DNA of 64,000 nt from Streptomyces cinnamoneus (GTDB lineage: Bacteria > Actinomycetota > Actinomycetes > Streptomycetales > Streptomycetaceae): NCBI RefSeq assembly GCF_014650495.1, contig NZ_BMVB01000024.1, forward strand, positions 1 to 64,000, given 5' to 3'. Both the position numbers and the translations under genes were made by a program. A model generated the notes under the pieces. The model was not told the DNA's origin and did no database searches. It saw only the letters and a program-made list of their open reading frames with translations. Position 1 is the first letter of the stretch. Each line of letters begins with the position of its first letter. This document shows positions 9,897 to 18,441 of this stretch, in pieces.

Positions 9897-11552
9897 ATGC
9901 GCATCCTCGGTATCAACGCCCTCTTCCACGATCCGGCGGCCGCGCTGGTCGTCGACGGGCGGATCGTCGCGGCCGCGGAGGAGGAACGGTTCTCCCGGCG
10001 GAAGCACGGCAAACGCCCCGTGCCGTTCGCGGCCTGGGAACTGCCGCGGCTGTCGGCCGCGTGGTGCCTGCAGCACGCGGGCCTCACGCCCGCCGACCTG
10101 GACGCCGTCGGGTACTCCTACGACCCCTCGCTGGCCCGCCCGGCGCCGGAGATGGGCCTCGACGACCCGTGGGACCACCTGCGGCAGACCTACGCCCGCG
10201 AGGCGCCCGGCTTCCTGGCCGAGGCACTGCCCGGCCTGGACCCGGCCAAGGTCCGCTTCGTCCCCCACCACGTGGCGCACGCGGCGTCCGCGGGCCTGGC
10301 GAGCCCGCACCCCGACAGCGCGGTGCTGGTGCTCGACGGGCGCGGGGAGTGCGCCTCCCACCTGGCGGGCCGGTACGCGGGCGCCACACTGGACGTGCTC
10401 GCCACCCAGGTCCTGCCCCAGTCGCTGGGCCTGGTGTACGAGGAGCTGACGGAGCATCTGGGGTTCCTGCGCAGCAGCGACGAGTACAAGGTGATGGCGC
10501 TGGCCGCGTACGGCAAACCGCGCTTCCTGACCGAGCTGCGGGAGCACATGCACGCCACGGGCGACGGCGGTTTCCACGCGCACGCGGTGCCGTGGGCGGC
10601 GCTGACGGAGCCGCGCGGGGCGGGGCAGGAGTGGACCCAGGACCACGCCGACCTGGCCGCGAGCACCCAGGCGTGCCTGGAGGAGCTGCTGCTGGACCTG
10701 GTGCGGTGGCTGCACGGGCGGACCGGGGCCGAGTCGTTGGCCATGGCCGGCGGGGTGGCGCTCAACTGCGTGGCCAATGCGCGGATCGCGGTCGAGGGCC
10801 CCTTCCGCCGGGTGTGGGTGCAGCCCGCCGCCGGTGACGCGGGCACGGCCCTGGGGGCGGCGCTGCACCTGGCCGCGGCCCACGGCCGGCCCGCCGCCCC
10901 GATGGAGGGCGCCGACCTGGGCCGGGGCTGGTCGGACGAGGAGCTGCGCGGCCGGCTGGAGCAGGCCCGGGTGCCCTACGAGCGGCCACCGGACATCGCG
11001 GTGACGGTGGCGGAGGAACTGGCCCGCGACGGCATCGTCGCCTGGTTCCAGGGCCGCAGCGAGTTCGGGCCCCGGGCGCTGGGCCACCGGTCGCTGCTGG
11101 CCCACCCGGGCCGCGCGGAGAACCTGGAGCGCCTCAACCACGTCAAGGGGCGGGAGGAGTTCCGGCCGGTGGCGCCGATGGTGCTCGCCGACCGGGCGGC
11201 GGAGGTCTTCGAAGGGCCGCTGCCGAGCCCGTACATGCTGTTCGTGCACGGCGTGGTCCGGCCCTGGCGCGAACGGATCCCGGCCGTCGTCCATGTGGAC
11301 GGCACCGCCCGCATCCAGACCGTGGACCCGGCGCGGGAGCCGCTCGTGGCCCGCATGCTGGCCGCGTTCGAGCAGCGCACGGGGCTGCCGGTGGTCGTCA
11401 ACACCAGCCTGAACACGGCCGGCCGGCCGATGGTCGACGATCCGCGGGACGCCCTGGAGTGCTTCGGCTCCGCCCCGGTGGACCTGCTGGCCATCGGCCC
11501 GTACGCGGTCCGCCGCGGCCGTGCCTACGCCGGGGGGAAGGAGACGCCATGA
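9897..11552 (+). CDS. O-carbamoyltransferase, NodU/CmcH family
   Basis: A 551-residue enzyme that moves the carbamoyl group of carbamoyl phosphate, through ATP, to a hydroxyl. The N-terminal Kae1-like domain begins MRILGINALFHDPAAALVVD and has HHVAHAASAG. The C-terminal YrdC-like part has GRSEFGPRALGHRSLLAHP and VNTSLN, both family hallmarks. Homologues carbamoylate sugars of antibiotics and nodulation factors. Here the acceptor is probably a sugar of the glycan made by this cluster. ATG at 9897 follows GGAG; the stop overlaps the next start (ATGA), indicating coupled translation. Acceptor identity is not deducible. Confidence 0.9.
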   Translation: MRILGINALFHDPAAALVVDGRIVAAAEEERFSRRKHGKRPVPFAAWELPRLSAAWCLQHAGLTPADLDAVGYSYDPSLARPAPEMGLDDPWDHLRQTYAREAPGFLAEALPGLDPAKVRFVPHHVAHAASAGLASPHPDSAVLVLDGRGECASHLAGRYAGATLDVLATQVLPQSLGLVYEELTEHLGFLRSSDEYKVMALAAYGKPRFLTELREHMHATGDGGFHAHAVPWAALTEPRGAGQEWTQDHADLAASTQACLEELLLDLVRWLHGRTGAESLAMAGGVALNCVANARIAVEGPFRRVWVQPAAGDAGTALGAALHLAAAHGRPAAPMEGADLGRGWSDEELRGRLEQARVPYERPPDIAVTVAEELARDGIVAWFQGRSEFGPRALGHRSLLAHPGRAENLERLNHVKGREEFRPVAPMVLADRAAEVFEGPLPSPYMLFVHGVVRPWRERIPAVVHVDGTARIQTVDPAREPLVARMLAAFEQRTGLPVVVNTSLNTAGRPMVDDPRDALECFGSAPVDLLAIGPYAVRRGRAYAGGKETP

Positions 11553-12619
11553 GCACGATGGACCCCCTGGACTACGCGGTCGTCATCCCCACCGTCGGCC
11601 GCCCCTGCCTCGCCGACTGCCTCCGGGCGCTGGCCGCGGCGGCGGGACCGGCGCCCCGCGAGGTGGTCGTCGTCGACGACCGGCCGGGGCCGCGTCACAC
11701 CCGTGCCCCGCTGCCGCTGGGCGCGCTCGGCGAGCTGCGCACCCGGGCCCGGGCGGTGAGCACCGGCGGGCGGGGCCCCGCCGCCGCGCGCAACGCCGGG
11801 TGGCGTGCGGTGGGCGCCCCCTGGGTGGTCTTCCTCGACGACGACGTGCGGGTCGGCCCGGTGTGGCGGGCCGAGCTGACCGCCGAACTCGCCTGGGCGG
11901 CGCCCGACGTGGGCGGGGTGCAGGGCGTCATCGAGGTGCCGCTGCCGGCCGGGCGCAGGCCCACGGACTGGGAGCGCAACACCGCCGGCCTGGCGGGGGC
12001 CCGCTGGGCGACCGCCGACATGGCCTACCGGCGCCCTGTCCTGGCGGCCGTCTCCGGCTTCGACGAACGCTTCCCCCGGGCCTTCCGGGAGGACGCCGAC
12101 CTGGCACTGCGGGTCCTGGCCGCCGGCTGGCGGCTGGAGTGCGGCACCCGCACCACCCGGCACCCGGTGCGGCCGGCCGGCCCCTGGGTGTCGCTGCGCA
12201 CCCAGGCGGGCAACGCCGACGACGCGCTGATGGTGCGTCTGCACGGCCGCGACTGGTGGCGGCGGGCCGGCGCACCGCGCGGCCGGCTGCGCGCACATGC
12301 GGCGGTCACCGCCGCCGGGGCCGCCGCGGTGGTCCTCGCCGCGACCGGGCACCGGGGCACGGGCACGGCAGCGGCCCTGGGGTGGGCGCTGGGCACCGCC
12401 GAGTTCGCGTGGGCCCGTATCGCGCCCGGGCCGCGCACCGGGCCGGAGGTGGCGGTCATGCTCGCCACCAGCGTCGTCGTTCCGCCGCTGGCGGTCTGCC
12501 ACCGGCTGCGCGGCCTGTGGCGGCACCGCGGGGCCCGGCCCCTGCCCGACGCCTCGCGCCCGCTCCGCATCGTGCCGGTCCCCGTGCGGTCGCCCCTCAG
12601 GAAGGGACCGGTGCCGTGA
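11549..12619 (+). CDS. Family 2 glycosyltransferase with C-terminal membrane segment
   Basis: A 356-residue GT-A transferase. The start YAVVIPTVGRP, the central VFLDDDVRVGP (DxD-type metal and nucleotide-sugar site) and the later FREDADLALRVLAAGW are typical of GT2 enzymes. Residues about 250-300 contain hydrophobic helices (TAAGAAAVVLAATG), so it is probably membrane-attached with its active site in the cytoplasm. ATG 11549 overlaps the carbamoyltransferase stop, and its own stop overlaps the GmhB start. Donor and acceptor sugars are unknown. Confidence 0.85.
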   Translation: MSTMDPLDYAVVIPTVGRPCLADCLRALAAAAGPAPREVVVVDDRPGPRHTRAPLPLGALGELRTRARAVSTGGRGPAAARNAGWRAVGAPWVVFLDDDVRVGPVWRAELTAELAWAAPDVGGVQGVIEVPLPAGRRPTDWERNTAGLAGARWATADMAYRRPVLAAVSGFDERFPRAFREDADLALRVLAAGWRLECGTRTTRHPVRPAGPWVSLRTQAGNADDALMVRLHGRDWWRRAGAPRGRLRAHAAVTAAGAAAVVLAATGHRGTGTAAALGWALGTAEFAWARIAPGPRTGPEVAVMLATSVVVPPLAVCHRLRGLWRHRGARPLPDASRPLRIVPVPVRSPLRKGPVP

Positions 12620-13173
12620 CCTGCGGCCGGCCGCCCGCCCTCGTGCTGTTCGACCGGGACGGCACGCTGGTCGAGGACGTCCCCTACAACGGCGATCCGG
12701 GCCTCGTGGTCCCAGTAACCGGCGCCCGTTCCGCCCTGGCGCTGCTGCGGCGGTACGGGGTGCGCACGGGTGTGGTCACCAACCAGTCGGGGGTGGCCCG
12801 GGGCCTGCTGACGATGGCCCAGGTGCGCCGGGTCAACGAGCGTGTGGATCGGCTGCTGGGGCCGTTCGACGTGTGGGCGGTGTGCCCGCACGGGCCGGAG
12901 GACGGCTGCGGCTGCCGCAAGCCCGCGCCGGGCCTGATCCTGGCCGCCGGCCGGCTGCTGGGCGTCGATCCGGCGCGGTGCGCGGTCGTGGGCGACATCG
13001 GCAGCGACATGGCGGCGGCCGGGGCGGCGGGCGCCGTGGGGGTGCTCGTGCCGACGCCGATGACGCGCCCCGAGGAGGTGGCGTGCGCCCCCTGTACGGC
13101 CCGCGACCTGCCCGGCGCGGTGCGGACCCTGCTCGGCCTCGGCGTCGCCGTACCGGACGGCGGTGCGCGGTGA
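12616..13173 (+). CDS. gmhB: D-glycero-D-manno-heptose 1,7-bisphosphate phosphatase (GmhB-like HAD phosphatase)
   Basis: A 185-residue HAD-IIIA phosphatase. Motif I is LFDRDGTLVED, the nucleophile and acid being the two aspartates. VVTNQSG forms motif II. The zinc loop CPHGPEDGCGCRKP is characteristic of GmhB and histidinol-phosphate phosphatases, and VGDIGSDMAAA gives the final acidic motif. It removes the C7 phosphate of heptose bisphosphate in ADP-heptose synthesis. The heptose isomerase and HldE genes downstream make GmhB the better reading than histidinol phosphatase. The GTG start overlaps the upstream stop (GTGA), and its stop overlaps the next GTG. Confidence 0.88.
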   Translation: MTCGRPPALVLFDRDGTLVEDVPYNGDPGLVVPVTGARSALALLRRYGVRTGVVTNQSGVARGLLTMAQVRRVNERVDRLLGPFDVWAVCPHGPEDGCGCRKPAPGLILAAGRLLGVDPARCAVVGDIGSDMAAAGAAGAVGVLVPTPMTRPEEVACAPCTARDLPGAVRTLLGLGVAVPDGGAR

Positions 13174-14207
13174 GGGCGCTGGTGGCCCGCCTCGACAGCT
13201 TCGGCGACGTCCTGCTCGCCGGGCCGGCGGTCCGCGCCGTCGCCGCGCGCGCCGCGCACACGATGCTGCTGTGCGGGCCGCGCGGCGCCCCGGCCGCGCG
13301 GATGCTGCCGGGCGTCGACGAGGTGATCGTGTGGGACGCGCCGTGGGTGGGCTTCGACCCGCCGCCCGTGGACCGGGCCGACGTGGGCTCCCTCGTCGAG
13401 CGCGTGGCCCGGGCGGCACCGGACGTGGCCCTCGTGCTCACCTCGTACCACCAGAGCCCGCTGCCCGCGGCGCTGCTCCTGCGGATGGCGGGGGTGGCGC
13501 GGCTGGCCGCCGACAGCGCCGACCACCCGGGCTCGCTGCTGGACGTGCGGCACCGCCGCGGCCCGCGCCGGCACGAGGTGCAGGCCGCCCTCGACCTCGC
13601 GCAGGCGGCGGGGTTCCCGCTGCCCGAGGGCGACGACGGCCGGCTGGCGGTGCGGGACGCGCCCGCGCCCGACGGGCTGGTGGGCGAGGGCGGGTACGTG
13701 GTCGTCCACCCGGGCGCGGCGGTGCCCGCCCGGCGCTGGGGCGGCGAGCGGTGCGCGGCGGCCGTACGGGTCCTGGCGCGGGCCGGCTACCGGGTCGTGG
13801 TCACCGGGGGGCCGGGCGAGCGGGAGCTGACGGCCGCGGTGGCGGGCCGGGTCGCGCTCGACCTGGGCGGGCGCACCGGGCCGGCCGAGCTGGCCGGGGT
13901 GCTCGCGCGGGCGGCCGCCGTCGTCGTCGGCAACACCGGGCCCGCCCACCTGGCGGCCGCCGTGGGCACGCCGGTGGTGTCCTTGTTCGCCCCGGTGGTG
14001 CCCGCCGAGCGGTGGGCGCCGTACGGGGTGCCGCACGTGCTGCTCGGCGACGAGCGGGCGCCCTGCGCCGGCAGCCGCGCCCGGATCTGCCCGGTGGCCG
14101 GCCACCCCTGCCTGAGCGGGGTGCGGCCCGAGGACGTGCTGGCCGCCGTGGAGAAGCTCACCGGCCGCTCCCCCGGTCTCGACCCCTGCCCGGAGGCGAC
14201 GTCATGA
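13170..14207 (+). CDS. Family 9 glycosyltransferase (heptosyltransferase-like)
   Basis: A 345-residue GT-B protein. It opens VRALVARLDSFGDVLLAGPA, the GT9 pattern of an N-terminal strand followed by xSxGDxL. The C-terminal half has VVVHPGAAVPARRWG, VVTGGPGERELT and VVGNTGPAHLAAAVGTPVVSLF, which bind ADP-heptose in LPS heptosyltransferases. This fits the heptose-forming genes beside it. GTG start at 13170 overlaps the gmhB stop. It is one of two GT9 genes in the cluster; the other is at 18438. Acceptor unknown. Confidence 0.88.
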   Translation: MRALVARLDSFGDVLLAGPAVRAVAARAAHTMLLCGPRGAPAARMLPGVDEVIVWDAPWVGFDPPPVDRADVGSLVERVARAAPDVALVLTSYHQSPLPAALLLRMAGVARLAADSADHPGSLLDVRHRRGPRRHEVQAALDLAQAAGFPLPEGDDGRLAVRDAPAPDGLVGEGGYVVVHPGAAVPARRWGGERCAAAVRVLARAGYRVVVTGGPGERELTAAVAGRVALDLGGRTGPAELAGVLARAAAVVVGNTGPAHLAAAVGTPVVSLFAPVVPAERWAPYGVPHVLLGDERAPCAGSRARICPVAGHPCLSGVRPEDVLAAVEKLTGRSPGLDPCPEATS

Positions 14208-15166
14208 GGATCCTGCTGTGGCACGTGCACGGTTCGTGGACGACGGCGTTCGTCCAGGGGCCGCACACCTATGTGGTGCCGGTGACGCCCGGCAGGGGGC
14301 CCGACGGGCTGGGTCGCGCCGCCACCTTCGACTGGCCGGAGTCGGTGGTGGAGCTGTCCCCGGAGCAGCTGCGCGCCACGGACGTCGACCTGGTCGTGCT
14401 GCAGCGGCCGCACGAGGCGGAGCTGGCGCGGCAGTGGCTCGGCCGGCGGCCCGGGCACGACGTGCCCGCCGTCTACCTGGAGCACAACGCGCCCGGCGGC
14501 CCCGTCCCGGACGCCCGGCACCCCGCCGCGGACCGGCCGGAACTGACGATCGTGCACGTCACGCACTTCAACCGGCTGATGTGGGACTGCGGTGCCACCC
14601 CCGCCACCGTCATCGAGCACGGCATCGTCGACCCGGGGCCGCTGTGGACCGGCCGGCTGCCGCGGGCCGCGGTGGTGGTCAACGAGCCGCTGCGGCGCGG
14701 CCGGACCACCGGCACGGACCTGCTGCCGTACTTCAGCGGGGCCGCGCCGCTGGACGTGTTCGGCATGGGTACCGAGGGCCTGGCCGGGCGGCTGGGCATC
14801 CCGGCGGAGCGCTGCCACGGGCAGGAGCTCGTCCAGAGCGCCCTGCACCGGGAGATGGCCGAACGCCGCGTCTATCTGCACCCGGTGCGCTGGACGTCCC
14901 TGGGGCTGTCCCTGCTGGAGGCCATGCACCTGGGCATGCCCGTGGTGGCCCTGGCCACCACCGAGGTGGCCGAGGCGGTGCCCGCCCGCGCGGGGGTGGT
15001 CTCCCACCGCCCCGACGTGCTGCACGACGCCGTCCGCGGCTTCCTGGCCGATCCCGCCCGGGCCCGCGAGACGGGCCGGGCGGCCCGGGCCGCGGCCCTC
15101 GCCCGCTACGGGCTGCAGAGATTCCTGGACGACTGGGAGTGCCTGATCAAGGAGGTCACCCGATGA
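14204..15166 (+). CDS. GT-B glycosyltransferase, group 1-like
   Basis: A 320-residue protein beginning MRILLWHVHGSW. It has the C-terminal segment YLHPVRWTSLGLSLLEAMHLGMPVV, which matches the donor-binding EAM.xG.PVV motif of group 1 (GT4-like) transferases. The N-terminal Rossmann domain is shorter than usual. VYLEHNAPGG and HVTHFNRLMWDCG are the acceptor-side features seen in related actinobacterial proteins. ATG 14204 overlaps the upstream stop, and the stop overlaps the next ATG. Sugar specificity not deducible. Confidence 0.8.
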   Translation: MRILLWHVHGSWTTAFVQGPHTYVVPVTPGRGPDGLGRAATFDWPESVVELSPEQLRATDVDLVVLQRPHEAELARQWLGRRPGHDVPAVYLEHNAPGGPVPDARHPAADRPELTIVHVTHFNRLMWDCGATPATVIEHGIVDPGPLWTGRLPRAAVVVNEPLRRGRTTGTDLLPYFSGAAPLDVFGMGTEGLAGRLGIPAERCHGQELVQSALHREMAERRVYLHPVRWTSLGLSLLEAMHLGMPVVALATTEVAEAVPARAGVVSHRPDVLHDAVRGFLADPARARETGRAARAAALARYGLQRFLDDWECLIKEVTR

Positions 15167-16383
15167 GGATCGCCATGGTGTCCGAGCACGCGAGCCCGCT
15201 GGCCGCGCTCGGTGGCCCCGACGCGGGAGGCCAGAACGTCTACGTCGCCCGCCTGGCGGAGCTGCTGGCCGGCCGGGGGCACGAGGTGACCGTCCACACC
15301 CGCAGGGACGACGCCTGGGTACCGGACCGGGTGCCGCTGCCCTCCGGGGCGGTCGTCGAGCACGTACGGGCCGGGCCGGAGCGGGCGGTGCCCAAGGACG
15401 AGCTGCTCGGCCACATGCCGCGCTTCGCGGAGCACCTCGCGCGGGCGTGGCGGCACGAGCGCCCCGACGTGGTGCACGCCCACTTCTGGATGTCCGGCCT
15501 GGCCTCGCTGGGCGGTGCCCGGGGCCTGGGCGTGCCCGTCGTGCAGACCTACCACGCGCTGGGCACCGTCAAGCGGCGTCACCAGGGGCCGGCCGACACC
15601 AGTCCGCCCGAACGCCTGGGCGTCGAGCGGGAGATCGGGGCGGTGTGCGCCCGGGTGCTGGCCACCTGCTCCGACGAGGTCCGCGAGCTCGGCCGCATGG
15701 GCATCGCCGCGGACCGCTGCTCGGTGGTGCCCTGCGGGGTGGACACCGCGCATTTCGCGGCCCGCGGCCGCATCGCCCTGACGCCCGGCCGCCGGGCCCG
15801 CCACCGGTTGCTGACGGTGGGCCGCCTGGTGCCCCGCAAGGGCGTGGACCTCGCCCTGCAGGCGCTGCGCGCCCTTCCGGACGCCGAACTGGTGGTGGCC
15901 GGCGGCCCGCCGGCCGACGGGCTCGCCGGCGATGCGGAGGCCGTGCGGCTGCTCACCCTCGCCCGCCGGCTGCGGGTCGCCGACCGGCTGGTGCTGCTGG
16001 GGTGCGTGCCCCACGCGGACATGCCCGCGCTGCTGCGCAGTGCCGACGTGGTGCTGTGCACGCCGGTGTACGAGCCGTTCGGCATCGTGCCGCTGGAGGC
16101 CATGGCCTGCGGCGTGCCGGTGGTGGCCACGGACGTCGGCGGGCACCGGGACACCGTCGCGGACGGGGAGACCGGGGTGCTGGTGCCGCCGGGCCTGCCC
16201 GGGCCGCTCGCCGAGGCGGTGCGCGCCCTGCTGGACTCGCCCGGGCGGCTGGAGTCCTACGGCCGGGCCGGGCGGATGCGTGTGGTCACCCACTTCACCT
16301 GGGACCGGGTGGCGGACGGCGTCGAACGCGTCTACGACCAGGTCACCGACCGCTGTCCCGTCCCGTCAGGAGCCCCGCGATGA
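15163..16383 (+). CDS. Family 4 glycosyltransferase
   Basis: A 406-residue GT-B enzyme. The N terminus has GGPDAGGQNVYVARLAELL, a segment common in sucrose-synthase-like and MshA-like GT4 proteins. VVPCGVDTAHF, LLTVGRLVPRKGVDLALQAL and YEPFGIVPLEAMACGVPVV are the standard donor-binding blocks, including the EX7E pair. It probably uses a nucleotide sugar to extend the glycan. Start overlaps the previous stop; stop overlaps the gmhA start. MshA (mycothiol) is an alternative family member but the context does not support that role. Confidence 0.88.
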   Translation: MRIAMVSEHASPLAALGGPDAGGQNVYVARLAELLAGRGHEVTVHTRRDDAWVPDRVPLPSGAVVEHVRAGPERAVPKDELLGHMPRFAEHLARAWRHERPDVVHAHFWMSGLASLGGARGLGVPVVQTYHALGTVKRRHQGPADTSPPERLGVEREIGAVCARVLATCSDEVRELGRMGIAADRCSVVPCGVDTAHFAARGRIALTPGRRARHRLLTVGRLVPRKGVDLALQALRALPDAELVVAGGPPADGLAGDAEAVRLLTLARRLRVADRLVLLGCVPHADMPALLRSADVVLCTPVYEPFGIVPLEAMACGVPVVATDVGGHRDTVADGETGVLVPPGLPGPLAEAVRALLDSPGRLESYGRAGRMRVVTHFTWDRVADGVERVYDQVTDRCPVPSGAPR

Positions 16384-16982
16384 CCGTCACCCGCACCACG
16401 GGGGCCGCACCGGGGACGGGCGGCGACCACTGCGGCCGGCTGCTGGCCGCCCTGGAGGAGTTCCGCGGGGAGAAGGCGGCCACGGCGCAGCGGTGGGGAG
16501 CGCGCCTGGCGGTCGCCCTCTCCTCGGGGGGCCGGCTGCTGGCCGCCGGCAACGGCGGCAGCGCCGCCCAGGCCCAGCACCTGACGGCCGAGCTGGTCGG
16601 CCGCTACCGCACGGACCGGGCGCCCTTCTCCGCCCTCGCCCTGCACACCGACACCTCCAGCTGTACGGCCATCGTCAACGACTACGGGGCGGACGAGCTG
16701 TTCGCCCGTCAGGTACGGGCGCACGCCCGGCCCGGGGACGTGCTGATCCTGCTGTCGACGAGCGGGGCGAGCCCCAATCTGCTGCGGGCGGCCACGGCGG
16801 GGCGCGAGGCCGCTGCAGCCGTGTGGTCGCTGACCGGTCCCGCGCCCAACCCGCTCGCGGAGGCGGGCGACGAGCGGCTGTGCGTGGAGGCCGCCACCAC
16901 GGCCACCGTCCAGGAGCTGCACCTGGTGGCGGTGCACCTGATGTGCGACGCCTTCGACACGACGCTCGGCTGCGGTCCGTGA
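16380..16982 (+). CDS. gmhA: Phosphoheptose isomerase (GmhA-like SIS protein)
   Basis: A 200-residue SIS-domain protein. AAGNGGSAAQAQHLTAELVGR is the sedoheptulose-7-phosphate binding region of GmhA, LLSTSGASPNLLRA is the second phosphate loop, and VQELHLVAVHLMCDAFD near the C terminus supplies active-site residues. It converts sedoheptulose 7-phosphate into D-glycero-D-manno-heptose 7-phosphate, the first step towards ADP-heptose. ATG 16380 overlaps the preceding stop. A 28-base gap with GGGAAGGGAAG precedes hldE, so the next two steps are encoded alongside. Confidence 0.92.
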   Translation: MTVTRTTGAAPGTGGDHCGRLLAALEEFRGEKAATAQRWGARLAVALSSGGRLLAAGNGGSAAQAQHLTAELVGRYRTDRAPFSALALHTDTSSCTAIVNDYGADELFARQVRAHARPGDVLILLSTSGASPNLLRAATAGREAAAAVWSLTGPAPNPLAEAGDERLCVEAATTATVQELHLVAVHLMCDAFDTTLGCGP

Positions 16983-17010
16983 CCGGACACCGCCCGGGAA
17001 GGGAAGCCTC

Positions 17011-18441
17011 ATGAGTACCGGGACTCCGCTGCTGGTCGTCGGCGACGCGCTGCTCGACCGGGACCTGGTCGGCACGGCGGAACGGCTCGCGCCGGACGCA
17101 CCGGTGCCCGTGCTGGACGGCTGCCGGGAGCTGCTGCGGCCCGGGGGCGCGGCGCTGGCGGCGTTCCTGGCGGCGCGGGCGGGCCGGGCCGTGACGCTCG
17201 TCGCCCCGCTGGGCGACGACACGGCGAGCCGGCAGGTGCGGGCCCTGCTCGAACCGCTGGTGACGATCGTCGCCCTGCCCCTGGACGGAGCGCTGGCGGA
17301 GAAGACCCGGGTGATGGCGGGCGGCCGGCCGGTGGTGCGGCTGGACCGGGGCGAGGGCCGGGCGGCCGGCGGCACCGAGCGGGCCCGCCGGGCCCTGGCC
17401 GAGGCGCCCGCCGTGCTGGTGGCCGACTACGCGCGGGGCACCGCCGAGGTGCTCCGGGAGGTGCTCGCCGCGCTCGCTCCGCACACGGCGCTGGTGTGGG
17501 ACCCGCACCCGCGCGGCCGCCCGCCCGTGCCGGGGGCGCGCCTGGTGACGCCCACGGGTGAGGAGGCCCGCCGGTTCGCCGGGGGCGGCACGGACGACGG
17601 CGAGTCGCTCGGCGCGGTGGCGCGGACCGCGGCGGAGCTGGTGCGGCGCTGGCGGGCGGTGTGCGTGGCGGTGACCCTGGGCCGGCGCGGTGCCCTGCTC
17701 TCCCAGGGCGAGGGGCCCATGCTCGTTCCCGCGGCCGCGCAGCACAGCGGTGACGCGTGCGGGGCCGGGGACTGCTTCGCCGCGACGGCGGCCGGGCTGC
17801 TGGGCGACGGCGCGCTGCCGGCGGAGGCCGTGCAGGAGGCCGTGGCGGCCGCGACCCGGTACGTGGCCGAAGGCGGGGCCCGCGCCGTCACGGCCGGCCC
17901 GTCCTGCGCGGACGTTCCCGCCGGCGCCCCCGCGGCGGACGCCCTGCAGCTGGCGCGGCGCGTGCGGGCGGCGGGCGGCACGGTGGTGGCCGCAGGCGGC
18001 TGCTTCGACCTGCTGCACGCCGGGCACGTGAGCCTGCTGCAGCAGGCCCGGGGCATCGGCGACTGTCTGATCGTGTGCCTGAACTCCGACGCCTCGGTGC
18101 GCCGGCGCAAGGGCGCCGGCCGGCCGCTGTCCACCCTGCCGGACCGGATCCGGGTGCTGCAGGCCCTGCAGTGCGTGGACGCCGTCGCGGTCTTCGACGA
18201 GGACACGCCCGAGCCGCTGCTGTCCCGGCTGCGCCCGCACCTGTGGGTCAAGGGCGGCGACTACGCGGTGGAGCAGTTGCCGGAAGCCGCCCGGCTCGCG
18301 GCGTGGGGCGGCCAGGCCGTGCTGCTGCCCTACCTCGACGGCCGCTCCAGCACCCTGCTGGCCGAGCGGGCCGCGGACAGCCTCGCCGCCGCCCGGCAGA
18401 CGCAGGCTCCGGCCGGCGCACCCCGCCCGGGGCGACGGTGA
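17011..18441 (+). CDS. hldE: Bifunctional heptose-7-phosphate kinase / heptose-1-phosphate adenylyltransferase (HldE-like)
   Basis: A 476-residue fusion. Residues 1-310 are a PfkB/ribokinase-type kinase, with SGDACGAGDCFAATAAG as the ATP/anion-hole motif. Residues 330-460 are a nucleotidyltransferase with GCFDLLHAGHVSLLQQA (HxGH) and LWVKGGDYAVEQLP, the RfaE domain II signature. The protein would phosphorylate heptose 7-phosphate and, after GmhB acts, attach AMP to give ADP-D,D-heptose. Both domains look complete. Its stop overlaps the GTG of the next glycosyltransferase. Nucleotide preference (ADP rather than GDP) is inferred from the RfaE-type fusion. Confidence 0.93.
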   Translation: MSTGTPLLVVGDALLDRDLVGTAERLAPDAPVPVLDGCRELLRPGGAALAAFLAARAGRAVTLVAPLGDDTASRQVRALLEPLVTIVALPLDGALAEKTRVMAGGRPVVRLDRGEGRAAGGTERARRALAEAPAVLVADYARGTAEVLREVLAALAPHTALVWDPHPRGRPPVPGARLVTPTGEEARRFAGGGTDDGESLGAVARTAAELVRRWRAVCVAVTLGRRGALLSQGEGPMLVPAAAQHSGDACGAGDCFAATAAGLLGDGALPAEAVQEAVAAATRYVAEGGARAVTAGPSCADVPAGAPAADALQLARRVRAAGGTVVAAGGCFDLLHAGHVSLLQQARGIGDCLIVCLNSDASVRRRKGAGRPLSTLPDRIRVLQALQCVDAVAVFDEDTPEPLLSRLRPHLWVKGGDYAVEQLPEAARLAAWGGQAVLLPYLDGRSSTLLAERAADSLAAARQTQAPAGAPRPGRR

